Origin: Desulfobacteraceae bacterium
GTDB taxonomy: Bacteria > Desulfobacterota > DSM-4660 > Desulfatiglandales > Desulfatiglandaceae
Direction: 5' to 3'
Assembly (NCBI GenBank): GCA_003599015.1
Contig: QZIK01000048.1
Coordinates: 1 to 48,009, forward strand
Length of the DNA stretch: 48,009 bases
Within the stretch, counting starts at the first letter, position 1; the number at the start of each line of letters is the position of its first letter. The position numbers and the translations under genes were made by a program. The notes under the pieces are model-generated. The model made no database searches. It saw only the letters and a list, made by a program, of their open reading frames with translations, and was not told where the DNA came from. Below, piece after piece: positions 35,077 to 44,100 of the stretch.

Positions 35077-36642
35077 TCACGCTCTTAATGTCTCCATGAC
35101 CTTTTTAGCCAAGCTATTTATGTCAAAGGGTTTCTTAATAATAAGGATTCCGGGCTCAAGAATACCGTGGGGGGCCAAGGCCTCATCCGTGTACCCTGAC
35201 ATGTAAAGCACCTTGATATCGGGTTGCAACTCCCTTAGCCTTTCAGCAAGCAAGGAACCGCTCATTCCCGGCATAACAACATCAGTTACCAAGAGATCCG
35301 GTCTTATCCCTTTATCTTTAATCAGTTTGAGCGCCTCTCCTCCATTGGCTGCCGTGCTTACCCTGTACCCCTTATAGGAAAGAACTCTCTCGCAAAGTCG
35401 CCGCAGAGATGCCTCATCTTCCACAATCAGGATATGCTCACCTTTTCCTTTACCTTCCTCTTCTGAGACCCCCATCCTCTTTGCCTCAGTCACAGCACAA
35501 GTTTGAGGCAGATATATCCTGAAGGTTGATCCCTGTCCCGGCTCTGATTGAACCGTGACATAGCCGCCGGATTGGCTGACTATCCCGTAAACAGTTGCAA
35601 GTCCAAGTCCTGTTCCCTTCCCTTTGTCCTTGGTCGTAAAGAAAGGTTCAAAAATCTTCGACAGGGTCTCCCTGTCCATGCCGCAGCCCGTATCGGTTAC
35701 GACAAGCATAACGTGTTTTCCCTGTTTGGCTCCCAGATGTTCTTGGACATAAGCCTCATCCAGTTCCACATTAGCTGTTTCTATTACAAGTCTTCCCCCC
35801 CTCGGCATCGCGTCCCTGGCATTGACCGAAAGGTTCATGATCACCTGCTCGATTTGCCCTGGATCCGCCATCACCCTGGCCAGATCCTTTGAAAGCACGA
35901 TCTCCAGTTCCACGTCTTCCCCTATCAGCCTGCGCAACATCTTCTCAAGATTCTTTAATACAGCATTGAGGTCCAGCACATCCGGCTGAAGCTTCTGTTT
36001 ACGGCTGAAGGCCAGGAGTTGACGTGTAAGCGCGCCGGATCGTTTTCCCGCTTCCACTATTTCAACTACGCTTTCACGAAGGGGATCCCCAGGAGGGAGC
36101 TTGGAGAGCAGTATCTCCCCATATCCCATAATAATACTCAACATATTGTTGAAATCATGGGCCACACCTCCTGCCAGCCTTCCTATGGCCTCCATCTTCT
36201 GGGCATGGTTCAACTGTTCCTGTAAACTGTCCCGCTCAGCTTCCGCCCGTTTTCGCTCCTTTCTAAGAAGCCTCTGCTCAAGTCCGTTCAGGACTGCGGG
36301 ACCCAAGCGTTTGATGTGTTCCTTGATGACATAATCCCAAGCTCCGGCCTTCATGCACTCTACAGCCGTATCCTCGTTCATGGAACCGGTCAGGACTATG
36401 AAAGGGACATCCGGAGCGTTCTTCTGTGCAATCTTGAGCGCGGTCAATCCATCAAAGTTTGGAAGCTTGAAATCAGACAGTATGATGTCAGGCTTAAAAG
36501 TTTCCAGAGACGCAAGCATCTCTTCCAGCGTCTCAACCCTCTCAAACACGCTTCCGGGAATAACCAGTCTCACCTCCCGCTCGGCGAGTTCCCCATCCGT
36601 GGGAAGGTCCTCTATTATCAAAACCCTGATCTTCTCTTTCAC
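35077..36642 (-). CDS. Hybrid sensor: REC-HisKA-HATPase-REC
   Basis: 521 aa. Residues 1-125 form a REC domain (VLIIEDLPTDGE, D in ILSDFKLP). The HisKA box is GGVAHDFNNMLSIIMGYGE (H near 163). HATPase has N-box LSVNARDAM, G1 DTGCGMD, F FEPFFTTKDKGKGTGLGLATV. A second REC (about 405-521) has VEDEASLR and LLVTDVVMPGMSG. No membrane segment, so it takes input through the first REC, and phosphate may pass on to the second. It starts at GTG with AAGGTG upstream. A CheY-like protein gene lies directly upstream on the same strand. Confidence 0.93.
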   Translation of the reverse strand: MKEKIRVLIIEDLPTDGELAEREVRLVIPGSVFERVETLEEMLASLETFKPDIILSDFKLPNFDGLTALKIAQKNAPDVPFIVLTGSMNEDTAVECMKAGAWDYVIKEHIKRLGPAVLNGLEQRLLRKERKRAEAERDSLQEQLNHAQKMEAIGRLAGGVAHDFNNMLSIIMGYGEILLSKLPPGDPLRESVVEIVEAGKRSGALTRQLLAFSRKQKLQPDVLDLNAVLKNLEKMLRRLIGEDVELEIVLSKDLARVMADPGQIEQVIMNLSVNARDAMPRGGRLVIETANVELDEAYVQEHLGAKQGKHVMLVVTDTGCGMDRETLSKIFEPFFTTKDKGKGTGLGLATVYGIVSQSGGYVTVQSEPGQGSTFRIYLPQTCAVTEAKRMGVSEEEGKGKGEHILIVEDEASLRRLCERVLSYKGYRVSTAANGGEALKLIKDKGIRPDLLVTDVVMPGMSGSLLAERLRELQPDIKVLYMSGYTDEALAPHGILEPGILIIKKPFDINSLAKKVMETLRA

Positions 36643-36674
36643 TTGATCACCTTAAAGGTCTTCTTGACCAATAT

Positions 36675-37103
36675 TTATTTCGGCGGCTGGTTGATCAGAA
36701 GCCAATAAAGGCCGAGGCTGCTCATGGCCTCTATGAATGCCTCGGCGTCAACCGGCTTAACCACGTAACTGTTGGCGCCAAGCGCGTAGGCAGTTTTGAT
36801 ATCCGGGTCCTCCCGGGAAGAAGTAACTATCACAACCGGAATAGACCTCGCCCGCTCATCGGACTTGACGGTCTTAAGCACCTCCAGACCATTCACCTTC
36901 GGCAGTTTAAGATCCAGAAGGATCACCCTCGGAGGTCTTGAAATATCCCTGCTTGAAAAAGCGCCACGGCAAAAAATGAAATCAAGGGCCTCTGCGCCGT
37001 CCTCCACCACTGTAAGGGGATTAATTATATTGCGCTTTCTTATCGCTCTTATGATCATCTCCGCATCACGTGGATTGTCCTCCACCAGCAGGATGTCAAC
37101 CAT
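36675..37103 (-). CDS. CheY-like response regulator (Rcp1 type)
   Basis: 142 aa, one REC domain with no output domain. Acidic pocket [12 protein letters not shown], phospho-acceptor in [11 protein letters not shown], and lysine in [10 protein letters not shown] are intact. The longer loop before the acceptor is typical of Rcp1-type regulators that pair with phytochrome-like kinases. I start at M6 (37103) because the REC begins there. It is downstream of the decayed kinase gene, from which it may have been separated functionally, and upstream of the hybrid kinase, whose N-terminal REC is of the same kind. Confidence 0.88.
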   Translation of the reverse strand: MVDILLVEDNPRDAEMIIRAIRKRNIINPLTVVEDGAEALDFIFCRGAFSSRDISRPPRVILLDLKLPKVNGLEVLKTVKSDERARSIPVVIVTSSREDPDIKTAYALGANSYVVKPVDAEAFIEAMSSLGLYWLLINQPPK

Positions 37104-37120
37104 GCCCGATTCAAACACCG

Positions 37121-37923
37121 CTATTCTTCCTTTCTAAGGGTAAAATAAAAGGTTGCTCCCCTATTCGGCTCAGCATGTGCCCAGATCCTTCCCCCGTGGC
37201 GATGGATAATTCTCTGTACTATCGCCAGACCTACCCCTGTCCCCTCGAACTCCTTTATGCTGTGAAGACGCTGGAAAGCACCGAACAGCTTCCCTGCATA
37301 TTGCATATCGAACCCGGCGCCGTTGTCGTTAACCGAGTACATGATTTCATCTCCCAGGACCTCACAGTCCACTTTTATCAGAGCCCTTTCTTTCTTGGAG
37401 GAAAACTTAACCGCATTTGCCAAAAGGTTGATCCAGACCTGTCGAACAAGAGTAGGGTCACCAACCGCAGGGAGCAACAGGCCGACTTGAAAATCAATTC
37501 TTTTTCTGATCTCTGGATTGGTGAGTTCATGAAAAACCGAGTCGGCAAGTGTTGCCATATCTATTTTAGAGATCTGTATCTCGGCTCTTCCCACCCTTGA
37601 TAAGGCCAGGAGGTCCTCTATGAGTTTACCCATCTCTTTTGCGCTGTTGCTGATAATGCCGCATACCCGCTTTCCCTCCTCGTCAAGACGAGCAGTATCC
37701 TCCTAAGTTCTTTCTCCAGAGAAAAGGGCTTTCCTGTGCACTCATGAAAAAATCCATGAAGCTCCAAGGGGTCTCCTTCTTTGTGCCTCTGTGAAAGAAG
37801 AAGACGCGATGCGGCCTGATTGACATAAACAGGCCTTGCATCGGATGAGACAATGCAAAAAGGGATTGGAGCTTTCTCAAGCATTGGAAGGAATTGACTC
37901 TGTAAAAGACGGGAAAAGTTCAT
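37121..37923 (-). pseudogene. Decayed histidine kinase: PAS fragment and HATPase fragment, H-box lost
   Basis: Two pieces in different frames. From 37923 to 37618 a PAS-like N-terminus reads MNFSRLLQSQFLPMLEKAP through VYVNQAASRLLL, then runs out of frame and stops. From about 37706 to 37121 another frame reads LDEEGKRVCGII, MGKLIEDLLALSRVG, N-box INLLANAVKFSS, DNGAGFDMQ, and GTGVGLAIVQRIIHRHGG, the end of a phytochrome-type kinase. The phospho-acceptor part (a ...SHDLRxPL... block) that should lie between is absent. So this is a deletion plus frameshift, not a single shift. The second part has a possible restart at the ATG at 37633, overlapping the PAS-frame stop by 16 nt. It is followed at once by the CheY-like gene. 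Confidence 0.75.
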
Positions 37924-38276
37924 GGCATGTCCCTCTCTAACACAATTAATAATACTAGCATGATCCAAAGGCTTTTTTCAATAACTTTGATAGGTTTCTG
38001 CCGATCTTAGCCCTCGTCCACATAAAAAAAAGTAAAACGGTGACCTTTCACCCAGAAAAAAAGATTACTAATACCTGTCAATTGATCAAATACCCTATTT
38101 CTTTTTCTTGCATTCCTAAAAAGCATGCCGTACAGTACCGCTTTGAAAAATGCCGGTTCGATATTTTCGGGTTGTCGGAAAGCCCGCCTTTTTCCAGAAG
38201 TAGGCGTTCTTGGATGGCTCCTAAGTACCGTACCGCAGCAGATGTTAACGTTCAACAAAGAGAGGAGCCTTAGGAA
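37924..38276 (+). other. Intergenic region with the long cold-shock gene leader
   Basis: No coding sequence is supported; the 119-aa minus ORF here overlaps the csp gene and looks like a shadow. The region holds repeated AGTACCG segments (near 38137 and 38224) and, next to the gene, an inverted repeat that includes the ribosome-binding site. Confidence 0.5.
38216..38269 (+). promoter_or_regulatory. Shine-Dalgarno-sequestering inverted repeat before csp
   Basis: GGCTCCT (38216-38222) is perfectly complementary to AGGAGCC (38263-38269), which contains most of the GAGGAG ribosome-binding site of the cold-shock gene. A fold would hide the site, so a temperature-sensitive switch is possible. Confidence 0.4.
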
Positions 38277-38477
38277 ATGGCGGAAGGAAAAGTCAAGTGG
38301 TTTAACGCAAGCAAGGGTTACGGTTTCATTCAGGCCGACAGTGGCAAGGACATTTTTGTGCATCATTCGGCTATTGAGGGAGAGGGATTCCGTACCCTCG
38401 AAGAGGGCCAGAGGGTCAGCTTCGAAGAGGAAATGGGAAAGAAAGGACCTGCGGCGGTAAAGGTAAAGAAACTTTAG
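38277..38477 (+). CDS. Cold-shock domain protein
   Basis: 66 aa, full length for the family. A single [31 protein letters not shown] carries RNP1 (KGYGFIQ) and RNP2 (DIFVHHSAI). It binds single-stranded RNA and DNA as a chaperone in the cytosol. GAGGAG lies about 9 nt before the ATG and can be hidden by an upstream repeat. Its own terminator-like hairpin follows. The next gene is typA/bipA, whose loss in E. coli gives cold sensitivity, so the pair may serve cold growth. Confidence 0.95.
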   Translation: MAEGKVKWFNASKGYGFIQADSGKDIFVHHSAIEGEGFRTLEEGQRVSFEEEMGKKGPAAVKVKKL

Positions 38478-38491
38478 TAGACTTTAACGGC

Positions 38492-38525
38492 AAGGAAGGC
38501 CGGGGCAATGGCCTCGACCTTCCTT
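38492..38525 (+). terminator. Probable terminator after csp
   Basis: AAGGAAGG (38492-38499) pairs with CCTTCCTT (38518-38525), with an inner GGCC/GGCC. A T7 run follows 13 nt later, so the match is not classical. Confidence 0.5.
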
Positions 38526-38696
38526 TAGCCCTGGCAAATTTTTTTGACATGATCCGGAACTGTAAAGAGGAATGATTTTTCTTCCCGGACCTGCCGGCAT
38601 TAACCACCTGCGACTGCACACTCATCATACAGTAATTTCCGAGAAGGAGTAACCTTGTCCTGTGGCGATTCTTGCCGCGGAGTATTATAATTTTTT

Positions 38697-40472
38697 ATGC
38701 AAAAACGCAACGACATCCGAAACCTGGCAATCGTAGCCCATGTAGACCACGGAAAGACAACGCTTGTGGACGCCATGCTATGGCAGAGCGGGGTCTTCCG
38801 GGATAACGAACAGGTGGCTGAAAGGGTCATGGACAGCCTTGATCTTGAAAGGGAAAAAGGCATCACCATCATGGCCAAGAATACCGCCATAACCTATCGT
38901 GGGGTAAAGATAAATATAGTTGACACTCCCGGCCATGCGGATTTCGGAGGTGAAGTAGAGCGGACCCTCAACATGGTGGACGGTATCATGCTTCTGGTGG
39001 ATGCAACAGAAGGCCCGCTTCCCCAGACAAGATTCGTGCTGGGAAAGGCCCTTGCAAAAGGTCTTCCGCCCATAGTGGTGATCAACAAGATTGACCGGCC
39101 TGACAGACGCATCCAGGAAGTCCTCAATGAGATCTACGACCTGTTCATAGACCTGGACGCAACGGAAGAGCAACTGGATTTCCCGATCCTTTACACAAAC
39201 GCCAAGGCCGGGATTGCTCTCAAGGAGCCGGACGGAAAAGGAGGGGACCTGGTTCCCCTTTTTGATGCGATACTGGAATACATTCCCCCGCCGTCCTTTG
39301 ATCCCGCTTCGCCGCTCCAGGTCCTGGTAACAACCCTTCAACACAGCGACTACGTGGGAAGGATTGCTGTGGGAAAGGTGGTAAACGGAACCCTTTACCG
39401 GGGCCGAGAGGTAGTCCTGCTTAAGCCCGATGGAACAAGAAAAAAGGCATTGCTCAGCATGGTCTATTCTTACGAGGGGCTTAGCCGGGTTGAACGCGAC
39501 GAGGTACATGCAGGAGACATTGCCGCAGTAGCCGGCGTTGATGAGATCTACATTGGGGACACCCTTGGAGATTTGGAGGACCCTAGGCCCCTTCCCTCGA
39601 TAACCGTTGAAGAGCCGACCATATCCATGGTCTTTTCGGTTAACAGCTCACCCCTTGCCGGAAAGGAAGGAACTTTTCTTACCTCCCGTCACATCAAGGA
39701 AAGACTCGAAAAGGAACTTCTGTACAATGTGAGCATAAGGCTTGAGCAGGCTGAAAACAGGGATTCTTTCCGGGTGAGCGCAAGAGGGGAGCTTCAGCTT
39801 GCCGTACTGGTTGAAACAATGCGGAGAGAAGGCTTTGAGCTTTCCCTTTCCAAACCGACCATCATAACAAAGCTGGTGGACGGCACTTTAACCGAACCCA
39901 GGGAAATTGTGGTGGTGGATGTCCCTGAGGCCTTTCTGGGGATAGTAACCGAGATGTTAAGCTCCAGGAGGGGCAAGATGACCAGGATGATCAACAACGG
40001 CTTTGGACGGGTGCGGATGGATTTTGAGATCCCATCCAGATCGCTCATAGGATTTAGGAGCAGATTTTTAACCGAAACACGCGGCACGGGGATCCTTACC
40101 GCCATTGTCTCAGGCCGGATGCCTCATGCAGGCGAGTTAGCCGGAAGACCCAACGGCGTGCTGGTTTCTGACCGGGCGGGAAAGGCGGTTGCATACGCCA
40201 TATTCCACCTGCAGCCCAGAGGCACCATATTTGTCAAACCAGGGGACCCTGTCTATCCCGGCATGATAGTGGGCGAAAACTCCAGATCAAATGACCTCCA
40301 TGTAAACATTACAAAGGAAAAAAAGCTCACAAATATAAGGGCCTCAGGTTCGGATGAGGCCCTTCGGCTTATTCCACCCCGCCAGTTCAATCTCGAACAG
40401 GCAATGGAATACATATCAGATGACGAACTGGTGGAAGTAACCCCCAGATCCATAAGACTCAGAAAAAGATAG
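38697..40472 (+). CDS. typA: Ribosome-associated GTPase TypA/BipA
   Basis: 591 aa, normal length. G-domain motifs: G1 [10 protein letters not shown]2 region EREKGITI, G3 [15 protein letters not shown]4 NKIDRPD. An EF-G-like domain and the BipA-specific C-terminal domain follow ([30 protein letters not shown]). It acts on the ribosome and in assembly, mainly at low temperature or under stress. The ATG follows TATAAT (38686-38691) at 5 nt, and GGAG is 13 nt upstream, so the leader is short or absent. Confidence 0.96.
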   Translation: MQKRNDIRNLAIVAHVDHGKTTLVDAMLWQSGVFRDNEQVAERVMDSLDLEREKGITIMAKNTAITYRGVKINIVDTPGHADFGGEVERTLNMVDGIMLLVDATEGPLPQTRFVLGKALAKGLPPIVVINKIDRPDRRIQEVLNEIYDLFIDLDATEEQLDFPILYTNAKAGIALKEPDGKGGDLVPLFDAILEYIPPPSFDPASPLQVLVTTLQHSDYVGRIAVGKVVNGTLYRGREVVLLKPDGTRKKALLSMVYSYEGLSRVERDEVHAGDIAAVAGVDEIYIGDTLGDLEDPRPLPSITVEEPTISMVFSVNSSPLAGKEGTFLTSRHIKERLEKELLYNVSIRLEQAENRDSFRVSARGELQLAVLVETMRREGFELSLSKPTIITKLVDGTLTEPREIVVVDVPEAFLGIVTEMLSSRRGKMTRMINNGFGRVRMDFEIPSRSLIGFRSRFLTETRGTGILTAIVSGRMPHAGELAGRPNGVLVSDRAGKAVAYAIFHLQPRGTIFVKPGDPVYPGMIVGENSRSNDLHVNITKEKKLTNIRASGSDEALRLIPPRQFNLEQAMEYISDDELVEVTPRSIRLRKR

Positions 40473-40474
40473 CC

Positions 40475-42196
40475 CTATTTGCCTTTTTTCTGAAGGATCT
40501 CGCCCCCTCCGAGCTCTCCCATGCTCGCCTTCTCTAAATCCGTCCAGAGGGTTCCCTCTCCTGCATGGATGAGGTTAACTCTTATGTCGGGGTTTATCCT
40601 GCCGGCAAATTCCCACAGGGAGAAGGCCGACGGATCGCCAAAGGCACCTGCTCTGAGGATAAGCCCCCTGGCCTTTTCACCCTCCACCTTTCTGATAACG
40701 TCCGCCTGTGCCTTTCCGAGCTTCATGGTCTTCTCAGCCCTGATCTCGGCTGTGCCCTTTTCTATCTCCGAGACCCTTTTTAACGCCTCTCCCGCTATCT
40801 CAGCCACACTTTTTTCCTGCTCTGCCCTGATAACAGCCTTAAGGCGTTCCGTCTGCTGGCCAACCTCCTGGCCCTTCTGCTGGATGAGGCTCAATTCGGT
40901 GTTCAACTGCGCCTGTTTTCGGGCAGTGTTCTGCTTTTCCTGGTTGGTGAGATCCTCTTCCTGGGCAATACTTGCCTGCTGGATGGGTTCCAGGATCTGC
41001 ATGGGCACGTTCACATGGCGGATAAGGGCATTGTGAATAACGATCTGCCTCTCGGCCAGGGTCTTGGCAAGGGTATCTTTCAAATCCACCTGGAACTTCT
41101 CCCGGCCTTCACCGACAATAAAATCCGTTGCCCTGTATGCCGATCCCTTGAGACGCGAGATGCTCAGGATCTGGGGCATTATGATCTTATCCACAACAGC
41201 CGGGAGATCCCCGAACTGCCGGAAGACCCAGGCAATTGATTCGGGCTTTAGCTCGAACTCCACCGTCATATCAAGGCTGATCTCAAAACCATCCCTGGAG
41301 GGGAAGGTGACGAACTGATCCAGAACAAATCCTGCCACCGCCGCTTCCACCGCCGTCTGGGGCCTTGGAGGGGCAGGAGGAGCGGGTTTTCCTGGAAGCA
41401 TCTTTTTTAAAGGTTCAACTGCCTGCTGATCCGCCTGAGTGGGTCTTGCCTTCTCAAGGTAGTCCCTCCTCCGTTCCTGCTGCTCCATGAGGGCCTGCTG
41501 CTGGAGGGCCCCCACCGCCACGTTGGCCTGCTGCTGAAGGGCAACCTTTTTTGTTACAACAGCGCTTCCCTCCTTTCCCAGAAGAGAGACCTGGTTGACC
41601 CCGATCTCCAGCACGTCAATCCTGAATTCCTTGGGGTTAGCGTAATAAAGACCGGGCTGAAGGATGTCGGCCCTCACCCCTTTCTGTCCCCTGGCCGCAA
41701 ACTCCCCTTCACCTGCCTGCCTGCCTGAAAGAGAGGTGACCACTCCCACATAGCCGATCGGGATACTGACAGCATCAAGGAGATCTATTCGATAACCGTA
41801 TGGATTCATGCGATATCGTCCCGGACCCACCAGCCTTCTCCATATGCCCTTCTGCCCCGGCTCGGCAAGGAATTCCTCCTGGGGAAGTTCACTGCCCACC
41901 TTGGAGGTTACAAGCCCTACCTTTCCGGCCGGAATGGTGACGACGGATCTTATTTCCACGTCATAAAGAAAGGGATCCCTGAAGTGGCGACCTTCGCCGA
42001 GCACATCCTCCTGGATTCCCTTCTGCCCTTTCTTAGCAAGTATCTGGCCCGGAGGCAGGCTTTCTCCTGTCTTGGCAATCACAATGGCCATCTTTCCCGG
42101 AGCAACATAAAAACGACAAAGAAACCATTGGTAGCCGCCCCACAGGAGGCCGAGGACTGCTATTATTCCAATAAAGGATAAGAGAGTTTTCTTCAT
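40475..42196 (-). CDS. SPFH/band-7 protein with three N-terminal tandem modules (A)
   Basis: 573 aa. An N-terminal TM helix (about 6-25) anchors it; the rest is likely extracytoplasmic or faces the lumen of an SPFH cage. Residues 31-88, 89-145 and 146-203 are three modules sharing the pattern GKxGxVxxxxGxxLPxxxxLAxxGQKGIxxxxLxPGRYxxNPYxY. Then a Gln-rich linker (KPAPPAPPRPQ) leads into the SPFH core (GFEISLDMTVEFELKPESIAW), a coiled coil, and a C-terminal LWTDLEKAS region. Its first codons overlap the end of the paralogue gene by 4 bp (ATGA). The pair recalls HflK/HflC or other paired SPFH proteins. Confidence 0.85.
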   Translation of the reverse strand: MKKTLLSFIGIIAVLGLLWGGYQWFLCRFYVAPGKMAIVIAKTGESLPPGQILAKKGQKGIQEDVLGEGRHFRDPFLYDVEIRSVVTIPAGKVGLVTSKVGSELPQEEFLAEPGQKGIWRRLVGPGRYRMNPYGYRIDLLDAVSIPIGYVGVVTSLSGRQAGEGEFAARGQKGVRADILQPGLYYANPKEFRIDVLEIGVNQVSLLGKEGSAVVTKKVALQQQANVAVGALQQQALMEQQERRRDYLEKARPTQADQQAVEPLKKMLPGKPAPPAPPRPQTAVEAAVAGFVLDQFVTFPSRDGFEISLDMTVEFELKPESIAWVFRQFGDLPAVVDKIIMPQILSISRLKGSAYRATDFIVGEGREKFQVDLKDTLAKTLAERQIVIHNALIRHVNVPMQILEPIQQASIAQEEDLTNQEKQNTARKQAQLNTELSLIQQKGQEVGQQTERLKAVIRAEQEKSVAEIAGEALKRVSEIEKGTAEIRAEKTMKLGKAQADVIRKVEGEKARGLILRAGAFGDPSAFSLWEFAGRINPDIRVNLIHAGEGTLWTDLEKASMGELGGGEILQKKGK

Positions 42197-43791
42197 GGCC
42201 TGCCTCCCTGCTTTCCTGTCATGGGGATCTGTATTTCTCCATGTCCCTTTGCGGCACCCTGGGATCTGAACGCCTCAAAAACACCTCCCAGCACATCGGA
42301 TTTGTCCGTGGTGAGTAGAGATCTGATGCGTGGGGCAAGGCTGGTATATAAAGTGTAACGGGCCAGTCCCATCCCTCCTCCAAACGCAGATGCCTGCTCC
42401 TTGAGGACCTGGGCCTGGGCTTCATTTTTGAGACTGATAACACCTGCCTCGGCACCCGCTGAAAGCAGCATGGACTGTACCTGGAATGATGCGGCATCGT
42501 TTTCCAGCTTCGCCACCTCCAGTTCCTTCATGGCTGCCGTAATTTTTACGTCCTGCTCCTGTCTGGCCCTTATCACAGCCCTTATCTTTTGGGTTTCGGC
42601 CTCCACCTTCTCCTTGTTCTGCTGGGCCAGCATCTCCTGGCGGGTAAGTTCCGCCTTGGATCTGGCCTGCTCTATCTGGCGGTCAAACATCTTGGCGGTC
42701 TGGACCGCCACCTCTCTTTCCCTGATGATGCGTGCTATCTCGTCAGGAGGCGAGATGTTGCGAATGAGCACTGACCTTATGCTCACCCCCCAGTCGGCGC
42801 AACGGTCCTTAAGATGCTGCTCCAGATTGTTTTGGAACTGCTGGCGGGTTTCACCCACGATGTAGGCTATGGCCGGGTTTTTACTTCCCTCTATCCGGCT
42901 GAATCCCCTTGCCCTTGGAAGAATTACCTTTTTCAGGATATCCTCCATATCCCCTACCTTGTGGGTGAGAAGTGCCGCGTGTTCCCTTTCAATGGAATAC
43001 TCAATGGTCCCTTCCACTGTTACCGTGAATCCATCCATGGTCAGGAAGGTAATCGCATCATCCCCGCTCATCTCAAACCTCTGGCTCTGGAGGGTCATCT
43101 CCACAACAGAAAACATATAAGGATTGAGATAATAGGACCCTGGATCCAGCACTTCAGATATGGCTCCCTTCATACCCCTTTCGACAAGGTATTTGTTTCT
43201 TTTTTCCGCAGGAAGATCCGAAGTTGCTACATCCTGTCCGATAAGAGAGGTAACGATGCCCACATGGCCTGGTCTGACGGTAACCGCATCAAACATCTGA
43301 ACCGTGTAGGCATATGGATTTATACGGTATTTTCCCGGCCTCAGCACATCGCCAACGATTCCCCTGCTCTTTGAATCGGCGATGATCATACCCGGCGGAA
43401 GGTCAGATCCAAAAAGCCTTATCAGCACCCCCAGCTTGCCTGCGGGTATGTCGGTCACCGGATGAATACTCCATCCCCAGGTGTAGGGATTCCTGAAGTA
43501 TCTTCCTTCAGGAAGGACCTCCATCTGCACGCCCTTCTGGTGGAGTCCGTCCGCGATTATCTGTCCGGAAGGAAGGTCCTGGCCGGTCTTTCGAATGAGT
43601 ACGGCTATCTCATCAGAATCGGGCTCTATACGGCAGAAAACCCAGAACCATACGCAAAGGGCAAATATAACCATCGGAATAAGGAGCCACCCTCCTGCCT
43701 TCCACCAGGGAAAGATCCGGCCTCGGCTGGAAGACGGCTTTCTCTTGACTGAAACGATTCGCTTTTCCTCAGGCTCATTCTCTTCTTGCAT
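42193..43791 (-). CDS. SPFH/band-7 protein with three N-terminal tandem modules (B)
   Basis: 532 aa from the ATG at 43791; the TTG at 43797 is only 3 nt after AGGAGG, too close. A charged cytosolic tail precedes one TM helix (about 33-52). Three tandem modules follow at about 56-115, 116-172 and 173-235, matching those of the downstream paralogue, for example PAGKLGVLIRLFGSDLPPG and GDVLRPGKYRINPYAY. Then comes the SPFH core (GFTVTVEGTIEYSIERE, VIVGETRQQ-like) and a long coiled coil (KAELTRQEMLAQQNKEKVEAE). It is the first gene of the pair. Neither protein is near a protease gene, so FtsH control is not shown here. Confidence 0.85.
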   Translation of the reverse strand: MQEENEPEEKRIVSVKRKPSSSRGRIFPWWKAGGWLLIPMVIFALCVWFWVFCRIEPDSDEIAVLIRKTGQDLPSGQIIADGLHQKGVQMEVLPEGRYFRNPYTWGWSIHPVTDIPAGKLGVLIRLFGSDLPPGMIIADSKSRGIVGDVLRPGKYRINPYAYTVQMFDAVTVRPGHVGIVTSLIGQDVATSDLPAEKRNKYLVERGMKGAISEVLDPGSYYLNPYMFSVVEMTLQSQRFEMSGDDAITFLTMDGFTVTVEGTIEYSIEREHAALLTHKVGDMEDILKKVILPRARGFSRIEGSKNPAIAYIVGETRQQFQNNLEQHLKDRCADWGVSIRSVLIRNISPPDEIARIIREREVAVQTAKMFDRQIEQARSKAELTRQEMLAQQNKEKVEAETQKIRAVIRARQEQDVKITAAMKELEVAKLENDAASFQVQSMLLSAGAEAGVISLKNEAQAQVLKEQASAFGGGMGLARYTLYTSLAPRIRSLLTTDKSDVLGGVFEAFRSQGAAKGHGEIQIPMTGKQGGRP

Positions 43792-44100
43792 AACCAAGTT
43801 CCTCCTTCCTGAAAGCAGCCGACTGTTTTATGAAATCATCATAAGGTCATAAGACTGGAATGCAGTTTTTCTTATGGATATTAACTTGGCAGAGATGCGG
43901 AAAGCAAGTCCCCAAGCTCATACCTTAATATATGCCTGGGATAAAGGAGAATCAAAACGCAGGATTTCAATCTCAATTTCAACTTACCTCATTATTATTT
44001 CATGTCGTTCTTATGCAATATAGAACTGCTTTCAACCGCCAACTTAAATCATTTTTCAGACTATAGTCTGTAGATTTACAGTCTGCGTTCTTGCAAAATA
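43792..44100. other. Intergenic region with inverted repeats between SPFH and kinase genes
   Basis: No coding sequence seen. CATAAG ... CTTATG flank a 17-nt AT-rich stretch near 43852-43880, upstream of the SPFH pair. Near the kinase stop, a perfect 14-bp palindrome and a related CTGTA-GATT-TACAG element occur at 44057-44085. The SPFH promoter is presumably in this region, but I cannot place it. Confidence 0.4.
44057..44085. repeat. CAGACTATAGTCTG palindrome and neighbouring half-site
   Basis: CAGACTATAGTCTG (44057-44070) is its own reverse complement. A further CAGTCTG lies at 44079, and CTGTAGATTTACAG in between is also dyadic. It sits 16-44 bp after the kinase stop and about 270 bp before the SPFH start, so it may be an operator or an unusual terminator. 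Confidence 0.5.

Noticed and set aside
38007-38366. 119-aa minus-strand ORF
   Set aside because: It overlaps the cold-shock gene in antisense, shows no family features and has no ribosome-binding site.
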